NCBI GenBank assembly: GCA_015075635.1
Contig: JABTUA010000002.1
Span: forward strand, 1,054,001 to 1,118,000
Reading direction: 5' to 3'
DNA length: 64,000 nucleotides
Source of the DNA: Polyangiaceae bacterium
GTDB taxonomy: Bacteria > Myxococcota_A > Polyangia > Polyangiales > Polyangiaceae
Below are positions 1 through 13,265 of this stretch, piece by piece (within the stretch, counting starts at the first letter, position 1; every line of letters begins with the position of its first letter). A program made the translations under genes and the position numbers. Under the pieces are notes generated by a model, which worked only from the letters and a program-made list of their open reading frames with translations, was not told the DNA's origin and ran no database searches.

Positions 1-878
1 CGGAGCTGCAATAGCTGGCGACGCGCGGTGGGTGAGAAGACCACCTGCGCGCGGGCCTGATCGTAGACGCGGAGGTCGAACCAGCTGTCGAAGACGGCGT
101 CGCCGGTGGTGAACCGGGGACGCGAGAAGAAGAGCTCGGTCAAGAACGCTGGTCCTTTCATGCAATCGTCGAGCGCCAGCTCCAGCCGGATCGGCTCTGG
201 AAAGCGCGCGTGGACCACGAGCTCGTAGTCGAGGGCCCTCTTCCGGGCCACGCGCGCCCTGCACTCGATGCCCAAACGGCGACCCGCCAGGCCGAGAGGA
301 GCCAACGTGAACCGCATGCCCGTGTCCCGAGCCACCAGGTCCATCTGTTGGGCGAGACCCACGAGCGAGGCTGTGGTCGGAACGCTCGCTCGAACAACCT
401 CGACCGTAATCACGACCTCGGCGGCCGCGCTCATCAGGTAGGTGAGATAGCCGTCGGGCCCATACGGCAGCTGCCCCTGCGCGGACGGTAGGGTCAGGAT
501 GGTGATCCCGGCGTCGGTCAGCGCGACGCACGGCCGGTCCTTGACACGTTCGGTGTGGGCAAGAGCGCGCATCAGCGCGGTCTGCACCGGCTCGGTGAGC
601 AGCGCGTGAGCGCGGGCCGGCTCATCGGCGTGAACGCTGAAGCTGGGCGCGAAGCGTCCCCAGATGTCGGGGGCACGGCCCTGCACGCTCAGGCCGAGGT
701 CGAGCGGCGCGGTGAATGACGCCGAAACCGTGAGGCTCGCGGGCTCACCCCGGCTGCCGCCGAAGTACACGACCTCGAGAGTGTATGACGCGTACTCGAG
801 CTCGAATCGCCTCTCGGCTGGACCACCGTAAGCGATGGTGCCCGACCGCACGGCGACGCGCTCGACAGCGCCGGGCAT
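1..878 (-). CDS. Unknown protein, 3' end cut by window edge
   Basis: The minus strand is open from an in-frame TAG near 903 to the first base, giving at least 292 residues with strongly GC-ending codons. The likely start is the ATG at 878 (protein begins MPGAVERVAV), with GGAG four bases upstream; a GTG at 896 is an alternative. No signal peptide or membrane segment is visible. The sequence alternates charged and hydrophobic beta-like stretches (for example DYELVVHARFPEPIRLELAL) and I recognise no family. It is divergent from the gene at 1093 across about 215 bp. Its C-terminus lies outside the window, so length and function remain open. Confidence 0.6.
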   Translation of the reverse strand, partial: MPGAVERVAVRSGTIAYGGPAERRFELEYASYTLEVVYFGGSRGEPASLTVSASFTAPLDLGLSVQGRAPDIWGRFAPSFSVHADEPARAHALLTEPVQTALMRALAHTERVKDRPCVALTDAGITILTLPSAQGQLPYGPDGYLTYLMSAAAEVVITVEVVRASVPTTASLVGLAQQMDLVARDTGMRFTLAPLGLAGRRLGIECRARVARKRALDYELVVHARFPEPIRLELALDDCMKGPAFLTELFFSRPRFTTGDAVFDSWFDLRVYDQARAQVVFSPTARRQLLQL

Positions 879-2214
879 GGAACTCCGGAACTGCACGGCG
901 AGCTACCGTATCACCGTCCAGGCAGGGCCTGCGCACGCCCCAGCTGTGGGAGACCCCGGCGGCGCCGCCCTGCGTGCAGATCGATCCTGGCGGCATCGAC
1001 CCTTCGCCGGACGCCGGAGACGCAGACCCCGACGCGAGCGGCGACTGAGGCGTTGCCCGTGCCGTCGGAGTCGCCGAACATGGGCCGGGACCATGTGCAT
1101 CTTCTCCCAGCCCGTGAGCCACGTCGCCGCGACCAAGATCTTCGCTCGCGTCGAGGGCGGCGAGCAGCTCCTCGCCTACGAGATGGAGCTCGCCGCGCTC
1201 GGCGACGTCGCGATGGTGCTCCCGCTGCCCGTCGAGCCCGGGCACGGCGAGGCCGGGCTCCGCTTCATCGACCTGTCGGGCTATCCCGGGTTCTTCGACG
1301 ACCTGCGGAGCGCGTTCCCGGAGCCGATCTCGGGTCAGGCCTTCGGCGCGTCGCGGGCGGTGCAGCACCTGGTGGTGCACCAGGTCGGTGACTTCGAGGC
1401 CTCCTTCGTGCCGAGCCTCGCGGACTTCGGGCGCCTGGAGCCGCGCTTCGTCGTGGCCCCGGAGATCTGGCAACGCTTGCCGCAGTACCGCGACTTCGGC
1501 TTCGCGGTCTTCAAGCTGCGGGGCGAGAAGCAAGGCTTCTGGCAGTCGCTCGGCTTCGGACGCCGCCGGGCGGCGGAGACCAAGAAGGTCCACCCGATGG
1601 CGCTCGCCTTTCGCACGCGAGCGCCGGCCGAGCTGTTCTTCCCCACGGTGCACGTGCACTCGGGCCGCGTCGAAGAGCGCGCCGCCTTCGATCACGAGCT
1701 GTATTGCCAGGCGCGGCGCGCGCCGGCGGGTTGGTTCTCGGCGTCGAAGCCCGTCGGCAGCCACGAGGCCGGCAAGAGTCAGGGGCTGCTCTCCGCCTCT
1801 GCCGGCTGCTTTCGCTTGGTGAAGACCGGCCTGCACGAGAACGCCGACGTGATCGTGAAGCCGCCACCACGCGGCGTCGCGACGCGCGCCGAGCACCCCG
1901 AGGCCCTCGAGCTCGTCGTGTCCCAGCCGGTCGTCGGCGGCGCGCTGACCTCGTTCGACAACGTCGTCCGGAACGTGCTCGGTCGGTTGAACGAGGAGCT
2001 TCGAGCCCTGCACCAGCGTCACGTCGCCGGGTGGATCGGCTCGTCCACCGTGCTCTTCGACTTCGATGCGGCAGGCGGCCAGCCTTTGCGGGTGGACGTC
2101 GAGAGCGACTACGACGACCGGGCGTTCGTGGCGGAGCTGGAGCAGCTCGCTCGCACGGTCGTCCTTCCACCCCTACCCGGCAGCGGCGTGGGCAGCGTGG
2201 AGCTGCGAGTGGGT

Positions 2215-5462
<3,248 letters not shown>

Positions 5463-5463
<1 letters not shown>

Positions 5464-7559
5464 TACCAGCGTCTCCGAGCCGGCGCGCCCTTCAGATCCG
5501 GTCCGGGCAAAACCTCGACCAGCGGGATCTTCGCGGACTCCTCCTCGTAGATCTTCTTCATCTCCGCGAGCTTCTCGGGCTTCTTCGCCGAGAGATCCTC
5601 CTTCTCCCAGGGATCGCTCGCCAGGTCGAACAGCATGAAGGCCTTGTCGTCGCCGAACGCGACGATCTTCCAGTCGCCGTCGATGACGGCCCGCCGCCGG
5701 TCCATCAGATCGGCGCGCGGCTGGTCGGCGATGACGCGGCGCTTCTCCGCGGGCCTGTCGCCCAGCACCTCGGGGACCAGGCTCTGGCCCCGGAACGCGG
5801 GCTCGGCGGGCAGTCCCATCAGATCGGCGATGGTCGGCGCCAGGTCGATGTGGCTGCGACGTACGTCCTCCACCAGACGCGGCTTGGCGCCGGGAACGCA
5901 GAGCAGCCACGGCACTCGGATCACCGACTCCCACAGCTCGTGCCCGTGCCGGTTGTGATCGCGCTCGCCGAAGCTCTCGCCGTGGTCCGAGCTGATGAGC
6001 ACCGCCGTCTCCTTCCACCACGACTGGCGCTTCAGGAACTCGAGCAGCTCGCCGACCCAGTGGTCCGTGTACAGGACCTCGTGGTCGTAGAGATCCCGCG
6101 GCTTGAGCCCGTAGCGCTCGAAGCCCGCGTGCGCCTCGTAGGTGTGGTGCGGGTCCATGTAGTGGGCGAAGGCGAAGAAGCGCTTGCCGCCCCCGGGCGC
6201 GGTGTTCTCGGGCTTCCCCAGCTCCTCCATCGCCAGCTTGGTGAGCGGCTCGCTGGTCACGGAGACGACCTCCTTCAGATCCACCCCTCCGGGCAACGTG
6301 CGGCTCACGTCGAAGCCCTGGTGAGTGAGGAAGGTGGGCAGGAAGTAGCCGTGCGCCTGCGTCGAGAGCGTGCGGTGCCCCGCCGTCTGCGCGCGCTCGC
6401 TCACGAACAGGTTCTTCGCGTCGGGGTAGCGCGTGAAGAAGTACGCGTCCCGCTCCATGGCGCTCGGGTATTCGCCGACCAGCGCCGGCACCACGCTCTT
6501 GGCGGTGTAGCTCGAGAGCGAGTAGCCGTTCGCGTAGGCCACGCAGTGGTCGCGCCGGAAGGCGTCGATGCGGGGCGTGGTCTGGCGCGGGTATCCGGTC
6601 CACGAGACGTCGGCGCGCAGGCTGTCGATGAAGATCAGGATCACGTTGAGCGGCGTGCGCGCCTCGGGCGCGGCGTCGGCAGGGGCCGGCGCGGCGCTGG
6701 CGGAGCCCACGGGTGCCGCGGACGGCTCGGCACGGGTGGGCGCGGGCGTCTCGCGGCGACAGGCGGCGAGCGCCAAGGACGCTGCCAGCGCCGCGAGCGG
6801 CAGGACCGGCGAGGCCCGGCGCGGAGCCGTGCGTAGCCGCACGAGCTCCGCGAGCAAAGCTTCCACCTCGGACTGGTCCTTCACGTGATGGCTGGCGCGC
6901 GTGCTGCGCGAGGCTCCGACGCGGACCGCGAGGAAGCGCGGTCCGGAGAGGGCGAACGCGTCCTCGTCGGTCACGTCGTCGCCGACGTAGAGGACCGAGT
7001 CGGCACCGAGCCGGCGGCGCCAGCTCGACACGGCGCTGCCCTTGTGGGGCGCCCGCTTGGGGACGACGTTCACCACCGCGTGGCCTTCCACGCGGCGCAC
7101 GCCCGGGAGCCGATCGACCGCGGCCACGATGGCGCGCCAGGCAGCGGTGGGCCGCGGCGCACGCCGATAGTGAACGGCGAGGGACGCGCCCTTGTCTTCG
7201 ATCTCGACCCCCGGCAGCTCGGCGAGCTCGCGCTCGAGCCGAGTGAGCCAGCGACGCACGCTCGACGGGGCAGAGGTTCCAACCTCCTCGGCACCGTGAT
7301 TGCCGACGATGCCCGCGAGCGGCAGCCCGCTGAGCCGACCGGCGACGTCCGCTCGGGCGCGCCCCGACACCACGACGACCGGATACAGGCGCGCCACCGC
7401 GACGAGTAGCCGCCGCGTCGAGGCAGGCATTCGCGCACGATCGCGATCGGAGACGATCGGGCAGAGCGTACCGTCGAAGTCCAAGGCCAGGAGCGGACGG
7501 CGAGCCGCGAGCTCCGCCAGTCGCGCGCGGCCGTCCTTGGCAAAGAGGTGCCGGGTCAT
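5463..7559 (-). CDS. otsB: Trehalose-6-phosphate phosphatase fused to sulfatase-like domain
   Basis: One open frame of 698 residues. Residues 1-235 are OtsB (HAD superfamily), removing phosphate from trehalose 6-phosphate: LALDFDGTL carries the catalytic D27xD29 and GDDVTDEDAF is the metal motif near 193-202. Without an intervening stop follow an Arg-rich stretch, a hydrophobic run and a lipobox-like LALAAC (C267), then residues 300-698 of an alkaline-phosphatase/sulfatase-superfamily domain (ILIFIDSLRADV with metal-binding D312; ISSDHGESFGERDH). The Cys/Ser-x-Pro-x-Arg formylglycine motif is absent; the region reads SLSSYTAKSVVPAL, suggesting a Ser or Thr nucleophile. A GTG at 6842 could be a separate start for a 459-residue lipoprotein. 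ATG overlaps the otsA stop (ATGA). Confidence 0.85.
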
Positions 7560-9781
7560 TCGGCCGCCTCGTCCACGGACTCGAACGCCAGGCGCACGCG
7601 CTGCCGCCGCCGCAGGCGCGCCGCGTCCACCAGCATCCGACCCGCCCAGCGGTACACGTTGAACTCGGCGACGTAGCGGCGGAGCGCCCGCATGCGCTGG
7701 CGTTGTTCGTCCGGCGTCATGGACAACGCCGCCGCCAGGGCGACGCTGGCCTGCTCGATGTCGTAGGGGTTGACCAGCAGCGCTTCGGGCATTTCTTGGG
7801 CCGCTCCGGTGAACTGGCTCAGCACGAGGACGCCGGCTTCGTCCTCCCGCGCGGCCACGAACTCCTTGGCCACCAGGTTCATTCCGTCGTGGAGGCTGCT
7901 CACGTAGGCCAGGTCGGCGGCCCGGTACAGCTCGAAGACCCGCGGCGGCTCGTGGTGCTCGCGGAGCAGCACGATGGGGCGGTAGCCCTCGGTGCCGAAG
8001 CGCTCGTTGATGCGCTCGGCCAGCGCCACGACCGCCTCGTTGAGCAGCCGATAGCGCTCGAGCACGGTGCGGCTGGGGGCGGCCACCTGGATGAAGCTGA
8101 AGCGGCCGCGGTACTCCGGGTGCGCCTCCAGCATCCGCTCGACGGCGAGCAGGCGCTCCTCGACGCCCTTGGTGTAGTCCAGGCGATCGACGCCGACGCC
8201 GATCAGCGCGTCCTCGCCGAGCCCGAGCTCGACCCGCACGCGCCTCCGGCACTCGCTGGCAGGCGGCAGATCCGCGAGCCAGTGCACCGGCCACTCGACC
8301 GAGATCGGATACGGACGGACGAAGGTGCGGTGCCCGCCGCGAACCACCCCCGCGTTCTCGCGGTCGATGCGTGACTCGAGGAAGCGATCCACCGAGTCGA
8401 AGAAGTTGTTGCAGTGCGCCGGGGTGTGGAAGCCGAGGATGCTGCTCCCGAGGAGCCCCTCGAGAATTTCCTTGCGATAGGGGCAGATGCCGAAGCGCTC
8501 GGCGTTCGGCCACGGCACGTGCCAGAAGGTGAGCACGGTGGCTCGGGGCAGACGCTCGCGGATCATCCGCGGTGCCAGCGCAAGGTGGTAGTCCTGCACC
8601 AGGATGATGGGGTCGTCGGAGTCCACCTCTTCGCAGACCGCGTCCACGAACTTGCGATTTGCGGCCTGATATTGCGCAAAATCGTCGGCCCGGAACACCG
8701 GCCGGGTGTGGGCGATGTGGCAGAGCGGCCACAGGCCCTCGTTGGCGAAGCCGTAGTAGTAGCCGGTCTCCTCGGCCTCGGTGAGCCAGACGCGACGGAT
8801 GGCGTAGGACTCCTCCCCGGGCGGGACGAGCACGCGATCGTGAGCGTCCACGGTGTCGCGATCCGCGGAGCCGCTGCCATGGGCGACCCACACTCCCGAG
8901 CACGCGCGCATCACCGGCTCGAGCGCGGTGACGAGGCCGCTGGCGGGATGGACCACGCGCGGCTCACCGTCAGGGACACGCTCGTGGATGTACGGCTCGC
9001 GGTTGGCCACCACGACCACGCGCTCGCCGTGCAGATGGCGCTGCAAGGTCTGCTTGAGTCGGGCCGGCGTCCAGTCCCCGGACTCCTGTTCGGCCTCGCG
9101 CTCGCTGATCACTCGCTCCACCAGCGCACGCACGTCGCCGATCAGGGGGCGGAACTCCGGACGCAACGAGGTCCGCCCGCCGAGCTCGCTGCGGAGCTCC
9201 TCGCTCCAGCGCCGGAACGACCAGCGCGTGGCGAGGAAGGTCAAGGCCGAAGCGGCCGCCGCGAGCAGCGCGAACGCCCCGAGTAGGAACCGCTGCGCGG
9301 TGGCCTCGCGCCGGTTCAGGAAGGAGAGGTCGTGCACCAGCACGATGAAGCCCATGGAATCGGCCCCGGCGCCGAGCGGCATCGCGGAGACGTGGACGTC
9401 GCCGCCTGGCAGCTCGTGGGTCGCGCCGAGCTGGCCGAGCTCACCGCCGACCGTGCGCATCTGCTCGCCGAGGCCGCGGCAGGAGAACACCGCGGGGTAG
9501 TCCCGGGTCTTGGCCAGGAGCTCGAACGAGCCCGAGCAGGCCGCCGCCGCCATGATCCGCTCGTCTCGCGCGAGCTCCGAGAGCACGTCCGTCAGCTCCG
9601 CCGAGTTGTTCCAGTGCTGGGTCAGCGAGCGGTTGGCGCCGGTGAACGCGAGCTGCGTGCGCAGGTTGATGTCCTTCTCGAACCAGCCCTGAGTCGTGCG
9701 GTGCACCAGCGCCCAGGCTGCCCAAGTGAGCAAGCCGAGCGCCAGGACGAGCCCGACAGCGAGGCGAGTGGTCTTCGACAA
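7556..9781 (-). CDS. otsA: Membrane-anchored trehalose-6-phosphate synthase
   Basis: Encodes about 741 residues from a TTG start at 9781; no ATG or GTG is suitable after the upstream stop, so the start is uncertain. The C-terminal part (about 255-741) is a GT20 synthase joining UDP- or GDP-glucose to glucose 6-phosphate. It contains QDYHL, FWHVPWPNAE, GVDRLDYTKG (Arg and Lys of the phosphate site) and SLHDGMNLVAKE. The N-terminal 250 residues are unusual for OtsA: a helix at 6-26, an extracytoplasmic region of about 140 residues containing two Cys, and a second helix near 165-186 followed by a charged linker. This resembles the input part of a sensor. It is followed by the OtsB fusion with an ATGA overlap. 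Confidence 0.92.
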   Translation of the reverse strand: MSKTTRLAVGLVLALGLLTWAAWALVHRTTQGWFEKDINLRTQLAFTGANRSLTQHWNNSAELTDVLSELARDERIMAAAACSGSFELLAKTRDYPAVFSCRGLGEQMRTVGGELGQLGATHELPGGDVHVSAMPLGAGADSMGFIVLVHDLSFLNRREATAQRFLLGAFALLAAAASALTFLATRWSFRRWSEELRSELGGRTSLRPEFRPLIGDVRALVERVISEREAEQESGDWTPARLKQTLQRHLHGERVVVVANREPYIHERVPDGEPRVVHPASGLVTALEPVMRACSGVWVAHGSGSADRDTVDAHDRVLVPPGEESYAIRRVWLTEAEETGYYYGFANEGLWPLCHIAHTRPVFRADDFAQYQAANRKFVDAVCEEVDSDDPIILVQDYHLALAPRMIRERLPRATVLTFWHVPWPNAERFGICPYRKEILEGLLGSSILGFHTPAHCNNFFDSVDRFLESRIDRENAGVVRGGHRTFVRPYPISVEWPVHWLADLPPASECRRRVRVELGLGEDALIGVGVDRLDYTKGVEERLLAVERMLEAHPEYRGRFSFIQVAAPSRTVLERYRLLNEAVVALAERINERFGTEGYRPIVLLREHHEPPRVFELYRAADLAYVSSLHDGMNLVAKEFVAAREDEAGVLVLSQFTGAAQEMPEALLVNPYDIEQASVALAAALSMTPDEQRQRMRALRRYVAEFNVYRWAGRMLVDAARLRRRQRVRLAFESVDEAAE

Positions 9782-9818
9782 GGGTCGACCACCATACTCA
9801 AGCTCGACGGTCCTCCAA

Positions 9819-10730
9819 CTAGTTTTGACGAGAGCGGAATTGGAGCAGGTGCTCGTCGAACCACTCGCGAGCCGCAGCGCGCACGTTTCCGCGCGCATCC
9901 GCCAGAATGCTGGCGTGAGTCTCCCCCGGCAGGAGCAAGAGCCGCGCTCGACCTTCGGCCGCGCGTTCGATGCGATGCGCGTGCTCCACCGACACTTGAG
10001 GGTCGTCGCTGCCGTGCACGACGAGCAGCGAAGCACGCATGCGCGCTGCGGACTCCGCCGGCGCCGCGGCGTCCGCGTCGAAGCCGGCCCAGAGCGCGCC
10101 CAGATCGACCGCCGAGTCGAGCCAGACGTCCGGCACCGCGGGAGCGAGCGCCGGCAGCTGCCAGCGCACGTAGTCGCGCACCACGCCTCGGAGCGACGCG
10201 AACGACGACACCGCGACCACCGCGCGCACCCGCGAATCGGTGGCGGCGAGCGTGAGGGCGGTGGCTGCACCATAGGAGAAGCCGTGGACACCCACCGGTC
10301 CCAGCGCGACTCCGCGGGCCTCGAGGCCGTCGAGCAAGGCCGAGACGTCCCGCGCGTCCCCGATCCCGTAGGTCAGATAGCCGCCGCCGGAGTGGCCGTG
10401 CCCGCGCAGGTCCACCAACACCACGCGGTAGCCGGCGTCCACGAAGCTCTCGGCCGCGGGCAGCATGCTGCGCTTGTCGAGGCGCACGCCGTGGAGCACG
10501 ACCAGGGTGCCCCGCGGTGGGCGCTGTGGCTCCACCAACCAGGTCGAGAGCGCGCCGTAGGTCGTGGCCTCGACTCGCCCGCGGGACTCGAGCTCGGCCG
10601 GGCAGGGGTCGGCCTCGGGACTCGACGAGCTTCCGTTGGGCGCGTGCGCGACGGCGTAGGCCAAGGTCACCGTGCCGAGCGAGTAGACGGCGAGCGCGAG
10701 ACCCAAGGCCCGGAACAACCAGCGAAGCAT
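9819..10730 (-). CDS. Alpha/beta hydrolase with N-terminal membrane anchor
   Basis: Encodes 303 residues. After a hydrophobic N-terminal segment (about residues 3-29, signal peptide or anchor) comes an alpha/beta-hydrolase fold: LVVLHGVRLDKR (oxyanion region), VDLRGHGHSGG, the nucleophile elbow GVHGFSYGA (S152), HGSDDP (catalytic Asp) and GETHAS (catalytic His). The domain should face the periplasm. The substrate is unknown; it looks like the carboxylesterase/lysophospholipase-like group. It lies 37 bp upstream of otsA on the same strand and may be the first gene of the trehalose operon. Confidence 0.85.
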   Translation of the reverse strand: MLRWLFRALGLALAVYSLGTVTLAYAVAHAPNGSSSSPEADPCPAELESRGRVEATTYGALSTWLVEPQRPPRGTLVVLHGVRLDKRSMLPAAESFVDAGYRVVLVDLRGHGHSGGGYLTYGIGDARDVSALLDGLEARGVALGPVGVHGFSYGAATALTLAATDSRVRAVVAVSSFASLRGVVRDYVRWQLPALAPAVPDVWLDSAVDLGALWAGFDADAAAPAESAARMRASLLVVHGSDDPQVSVEHAHRIERAAEGRARLLLLPGETHASILADARGNVRAAAREWFDEHLLQFRSRQN

Positions 10731-10768
10731 GCGGGGAGAAGCTTAGCCGCCCCGCCGCGACGTGCACG

Positions 10769-11185
10769 TCAGCACGGATGACCGACGGATCCATCGCCTC
10801 CGCCGGGCTTCACTCGGCGGACCTGTCGAACCAGGGACCAGCAGACCGCCACACCAGTGACGACGATGGCGATCTGCCAGACCCGCACCGCCGTGTCCGT
10901 GCTCGGCCTCACCCCCGCGATCATGTTCACGAGCCTGCCGGTGAAGGTGCCGTCTGCGCCGTCGCCCGCTGCCTCCCACAGATCCCGGGAGAGCGTGGTC
11001 AGGAAGCACTCGCCCAGGAAGTAGTGCGAGACTTGCGACGTCACCACGAACAGGATCGCGTACACCGTGTACGCCAAGCTCAGACGCGGCCAGCGGTGCC
11101 AAACCAAAAGCGGCAAGCCCACCGCCCACACGACCATGAAGGCGATGTGGAGGAAGTCCGAACCGATGGCGAGAGCAGAGGGCAT
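10769..11185 (-). CDS. Small integral membrane protein, DUF2784-like
   Basis: Encodes 138 residues from ATG 11185 (MPSALAIGSDFLHIAFMVVW). Four hydrophobic segments are visible: about 8-28, 36-56, a weaker one near the middle, and 102-122. The pattern LH-x(6)-W-x-x-G-x-P-L-L and WPRLSLAYTVYAILFVV, followed by SHYFLGECF, resembles DUF2784-type membrane proteins, but I hold that assignment loosely. It precedes the alpha/beta hydrolase on the same strand by 38 bp and is divergent from the ClC gene across 168 bp that must contain both promoters. Confidence 0.7.
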   Translation of the reverse strand: MPSALAIGSDFLHIAFMVVWAVGLPLLVWHRWPRLSLAYTVYAILFVVTSQVSHYFLGECFLTTLSRDLWEAAGDGADGTFTGRLVNMIAGVRPSTDTAVRVWQIAIVVTGVAVCWSLVRQVRRVKPGGGDGSVGHPC

Positions 11186-11353
11186 TGCCGCTGTCCCGGA
11201 GCAGCAGCAAATTCCGCACCCGACGCGCGTCCCCGCGATTTTGCAGGAGAAGCCGGCACCCGCTCGGGGAGTTTTTGCGCCCGACAAAACCGACCCGGAA
11301 ATATTGGCGTGGCGCTGTTTTCCCGAAGAGCCGATCCCGACTAGAAGTGCGGC

Positions 11354-13264
11354 ATGCCGCGCTTTGGCTTGGCGAGCGCTGCGCAGCGCCTGCGCGAGCT
11401 GTTGAACGGGCCACGACTGCTCGTGCCGCTGGGGTTCGCCGAACGCGCGCCGCTGGACTTCCGCTTCCTGGGTCGCGCCTTGATCCAGGCTGCGCTGGTG
11501 GGGCTCGCCGCGGGGCTGGCGGGAGCCGCGTTCTTCGCCGCGCTGGAGTACTTGAGCCGGCTCTTGCTGGAAGATCTGGCGGGGTACGTCCCGGTGCGCG
11601 CGCGCGGCGAGCAGTTCGCGGCCAGCGGCCATGGCACGCCGTTCCGCCCGTGGCTGCTCGTGCTGATCCCGGCGCTGGGCGGGCTCGGCGCGGGCCTGGT
11701 GGCGCGCTGGGTGCCGGAGGTGCGCGGCGGCGGCGCCGATCCGACCATCGAAGCCTTCCACTATCGCGGCGGCATGCTGCGGCGCCGACTGATCTGGGCC
11801 AAGCCGCTGGCGTCGCTGTTCACCCTGGGCACCGGTGGCGCCGGCGGACGCGAAGGCCCGACGATGTTGATCGGCGGCGCCATCGGCTCGAGCGTCGCGC
11901 GCGCGCTCGGCCTCTCCGCCCGGGAGCGCCGCATCCTGCTCGTGGCCGGCGTGGCCGCGGGCATCTCGGCGGTGTTCCGCACTCCGCTCGGCGCGGCGCT
12001 CCTGGCGGTCGAGCTGCTCTACCGCGACGGCTTCGAGTCCGACGCCTTGATCCCGTCGGTCCTGTCGAGCGTCACGGCCTACTCGGTGGTGATCTCGATC
12101 TTCGGCGAGAGCACCCTCTTCACCCACGCGCCTCGCTTCCCGTTCGTACCGGCGCACCTGCCGCTGTACGGCCTTCTGGCGCTGGTAGTCGCCAGCGTCG
12201 CCGTGGGCTTCCTCGCGGTGTTCGGCGCCACGCGACGCGGGTTCTCGAAGCTGCCGCTGCCCGAGTGGCTCAGGCCGGCGCTGGGCGGCCTCGCGCTGGG
12301 GATCCTGGCCACGGCAGCCATCACCCTGCTGGGCGCGGGGACCACGCAGCCCGGGCAGGGCCTCGGGATCCTGGGCGGCGGCTACGGCGCGGTACAGGCG
12401 GCGATCAGCGGGGCCAGCTGGCTGCCGCTGGGCTGGAACGGCGTGTTGCTACTGGTCGGGCTGGCGCTACTCAAGATCTTCGCCAGCTCGCTGACCATCG
12501 GCTCGGGGGGCTCAGCGGGGGACTTCGCGCCGTCGCTGGCCATCGGCGGCCTCCTGGGCGGCGCCTTCGGTCGCGCCGCCCAGCTCTTGCTCCACGACCC
12601 GCGCATCGATCCGGGCGCCTTCGCCCTGGTCGGCATGGGCGCCTTCTACGCGGGTATCGCCCACGTGCCGCTCGCGGCGCTGGTGCTGGTGTGCGAGCTG
12701 GCCGGCAACTACGACCTGCTCGTACCGCTGATGCTCGCGCTCGGGATCTCCTTCGTCGTGTTGCGCAAGAAGGGCATCTACGAGGCGCAGGTGGCGACGC
12801 TGGCGGACTCCCCGGTGCACCGCGACGCCATCATGCTCGACATGCTGCGCACGGCTCACGTGTCCGAGCTGATGGTGTCGGGGCGCCCCTTCGCGAGCTT
12901 CTCACCCGGCTCGTCCGCGCAGGACGTCATCGACAAGGTGGGCGACGCCGACTGGCAGAACGTCTTCCCGGTCGTGGACGCGGAGCAGCGCTTGCTCGGC
13001 CTGGTGACCTCGGAGGCCGCCCACGTGTTGGCTCAGCAGGCCGACGACGCCCGCTGGACCATCGTCGCCGACATGATGCAGCCGGCGGTCTGGGTCCGGC
13101 AGGACGACGACCTGCACACCGCGACCAAGGCGCTGGTCGAGAGCGGGCTCCGGGAGCTCCCGGTGGTGGACGCCGAGCGCCGGGTCATCGGCTTCCTGGA
13201 CGAAGCCGACATCGCGAAGCTCCACCTGAGCTCGGCGACGCGCGCGGAGGCGGGGCCGGGTTAG
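11354..13264 (+). CDS. ClC-family chloride channel/antiporter with CBS pair
   Basis: Encodes 636 residues. Residues 40 to about 480 form the ClC membrane domain: GTGGAGGREGPTMLIGGAIG holds the GREGP filter loop with the gating glutamate E168, and GSGGSAGDFAPSLAIGG matches the GxFxP loop with Asp replacing the usual small or hydrophobic residue. FYAGIAHVPLAALVLVCEL follows at the position of the inner-gate segment. Residues about 505-630 are two CBS domains (FPVVDAEQRLLGLV and LPVVDAERRVIGFLDE), normally nucleotide-sensing. The protein exchanges or conducts anions across the inner membrane. The gene ends 1 bp from a convergent lipoprotein gene. Confidence 0.95.
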   Translation: MPRFGLASAAQRLRELLNGPRLLVPLGFAERAPLDFRFLGRALIQAALVGLAAGLAGAAFFAALEYLSRLLLEDLAGYVPVRARGEQFAASGHGTPFRPWLLVLIPALGGLGAGLVARWVPEVRGGGADPTIEAFHYRGGMLRRRLIWAKPLASLFTLGTGGAGGREGPTMLIGGAIGSSVARALGLSARERRILLVAGVAAGISAVFRTPLGAALLAVELLYRDGFESDALIPSVLSSVTAYSVVISIFGESTLFTHAPRFPFVPAHLPLYGLLALVVASVAVGFLAVFGATRRGFSKLPLPEWLRPALGGLALGILATAAITLLGAGTTQPGQGLGILGGGYGAVQAAISGASWLPLGWNGVLLLVGLALLKIFASSLTIGSGGSAGDFAPSLAIGGLLGGAFGRAAQLLLHDPRIDPGAFALVGMGAFYAGIAHVPLAALVLVCELAGNYDLLVPLMLALGISFVVLRKKGIYEAQVATLADSPVHRDAIMLDMLRTAHVSELMVSGRPFASFSPGSSAQDVIDKVGDADWQNVFPVVDAEQRLLGLVTSEAAHVLAQQADDARWTIVADMMQPAVWVRQDDDLHTATKALVESGLRELPVVDAERRVIGFLDEADIAKLHLSSATRAEAGPG

Positions 13265-13265
13265 G

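Noticed and set aside
785..1048. 87-codon plus-strand frame before the Met-Cys protein
   Set aside because: Its 5' part overlaps the well-supported minus-strand gene (1-878) and its sequence is low-complexity Arg/Pro/Ala.
6500..6560. Classical arylsulfatase assignment for the domain fused to OtsB
   Set aside because: The C/S-x-P-x-R formylglycine site is missing; only the superfamily metal-binding residues are present.
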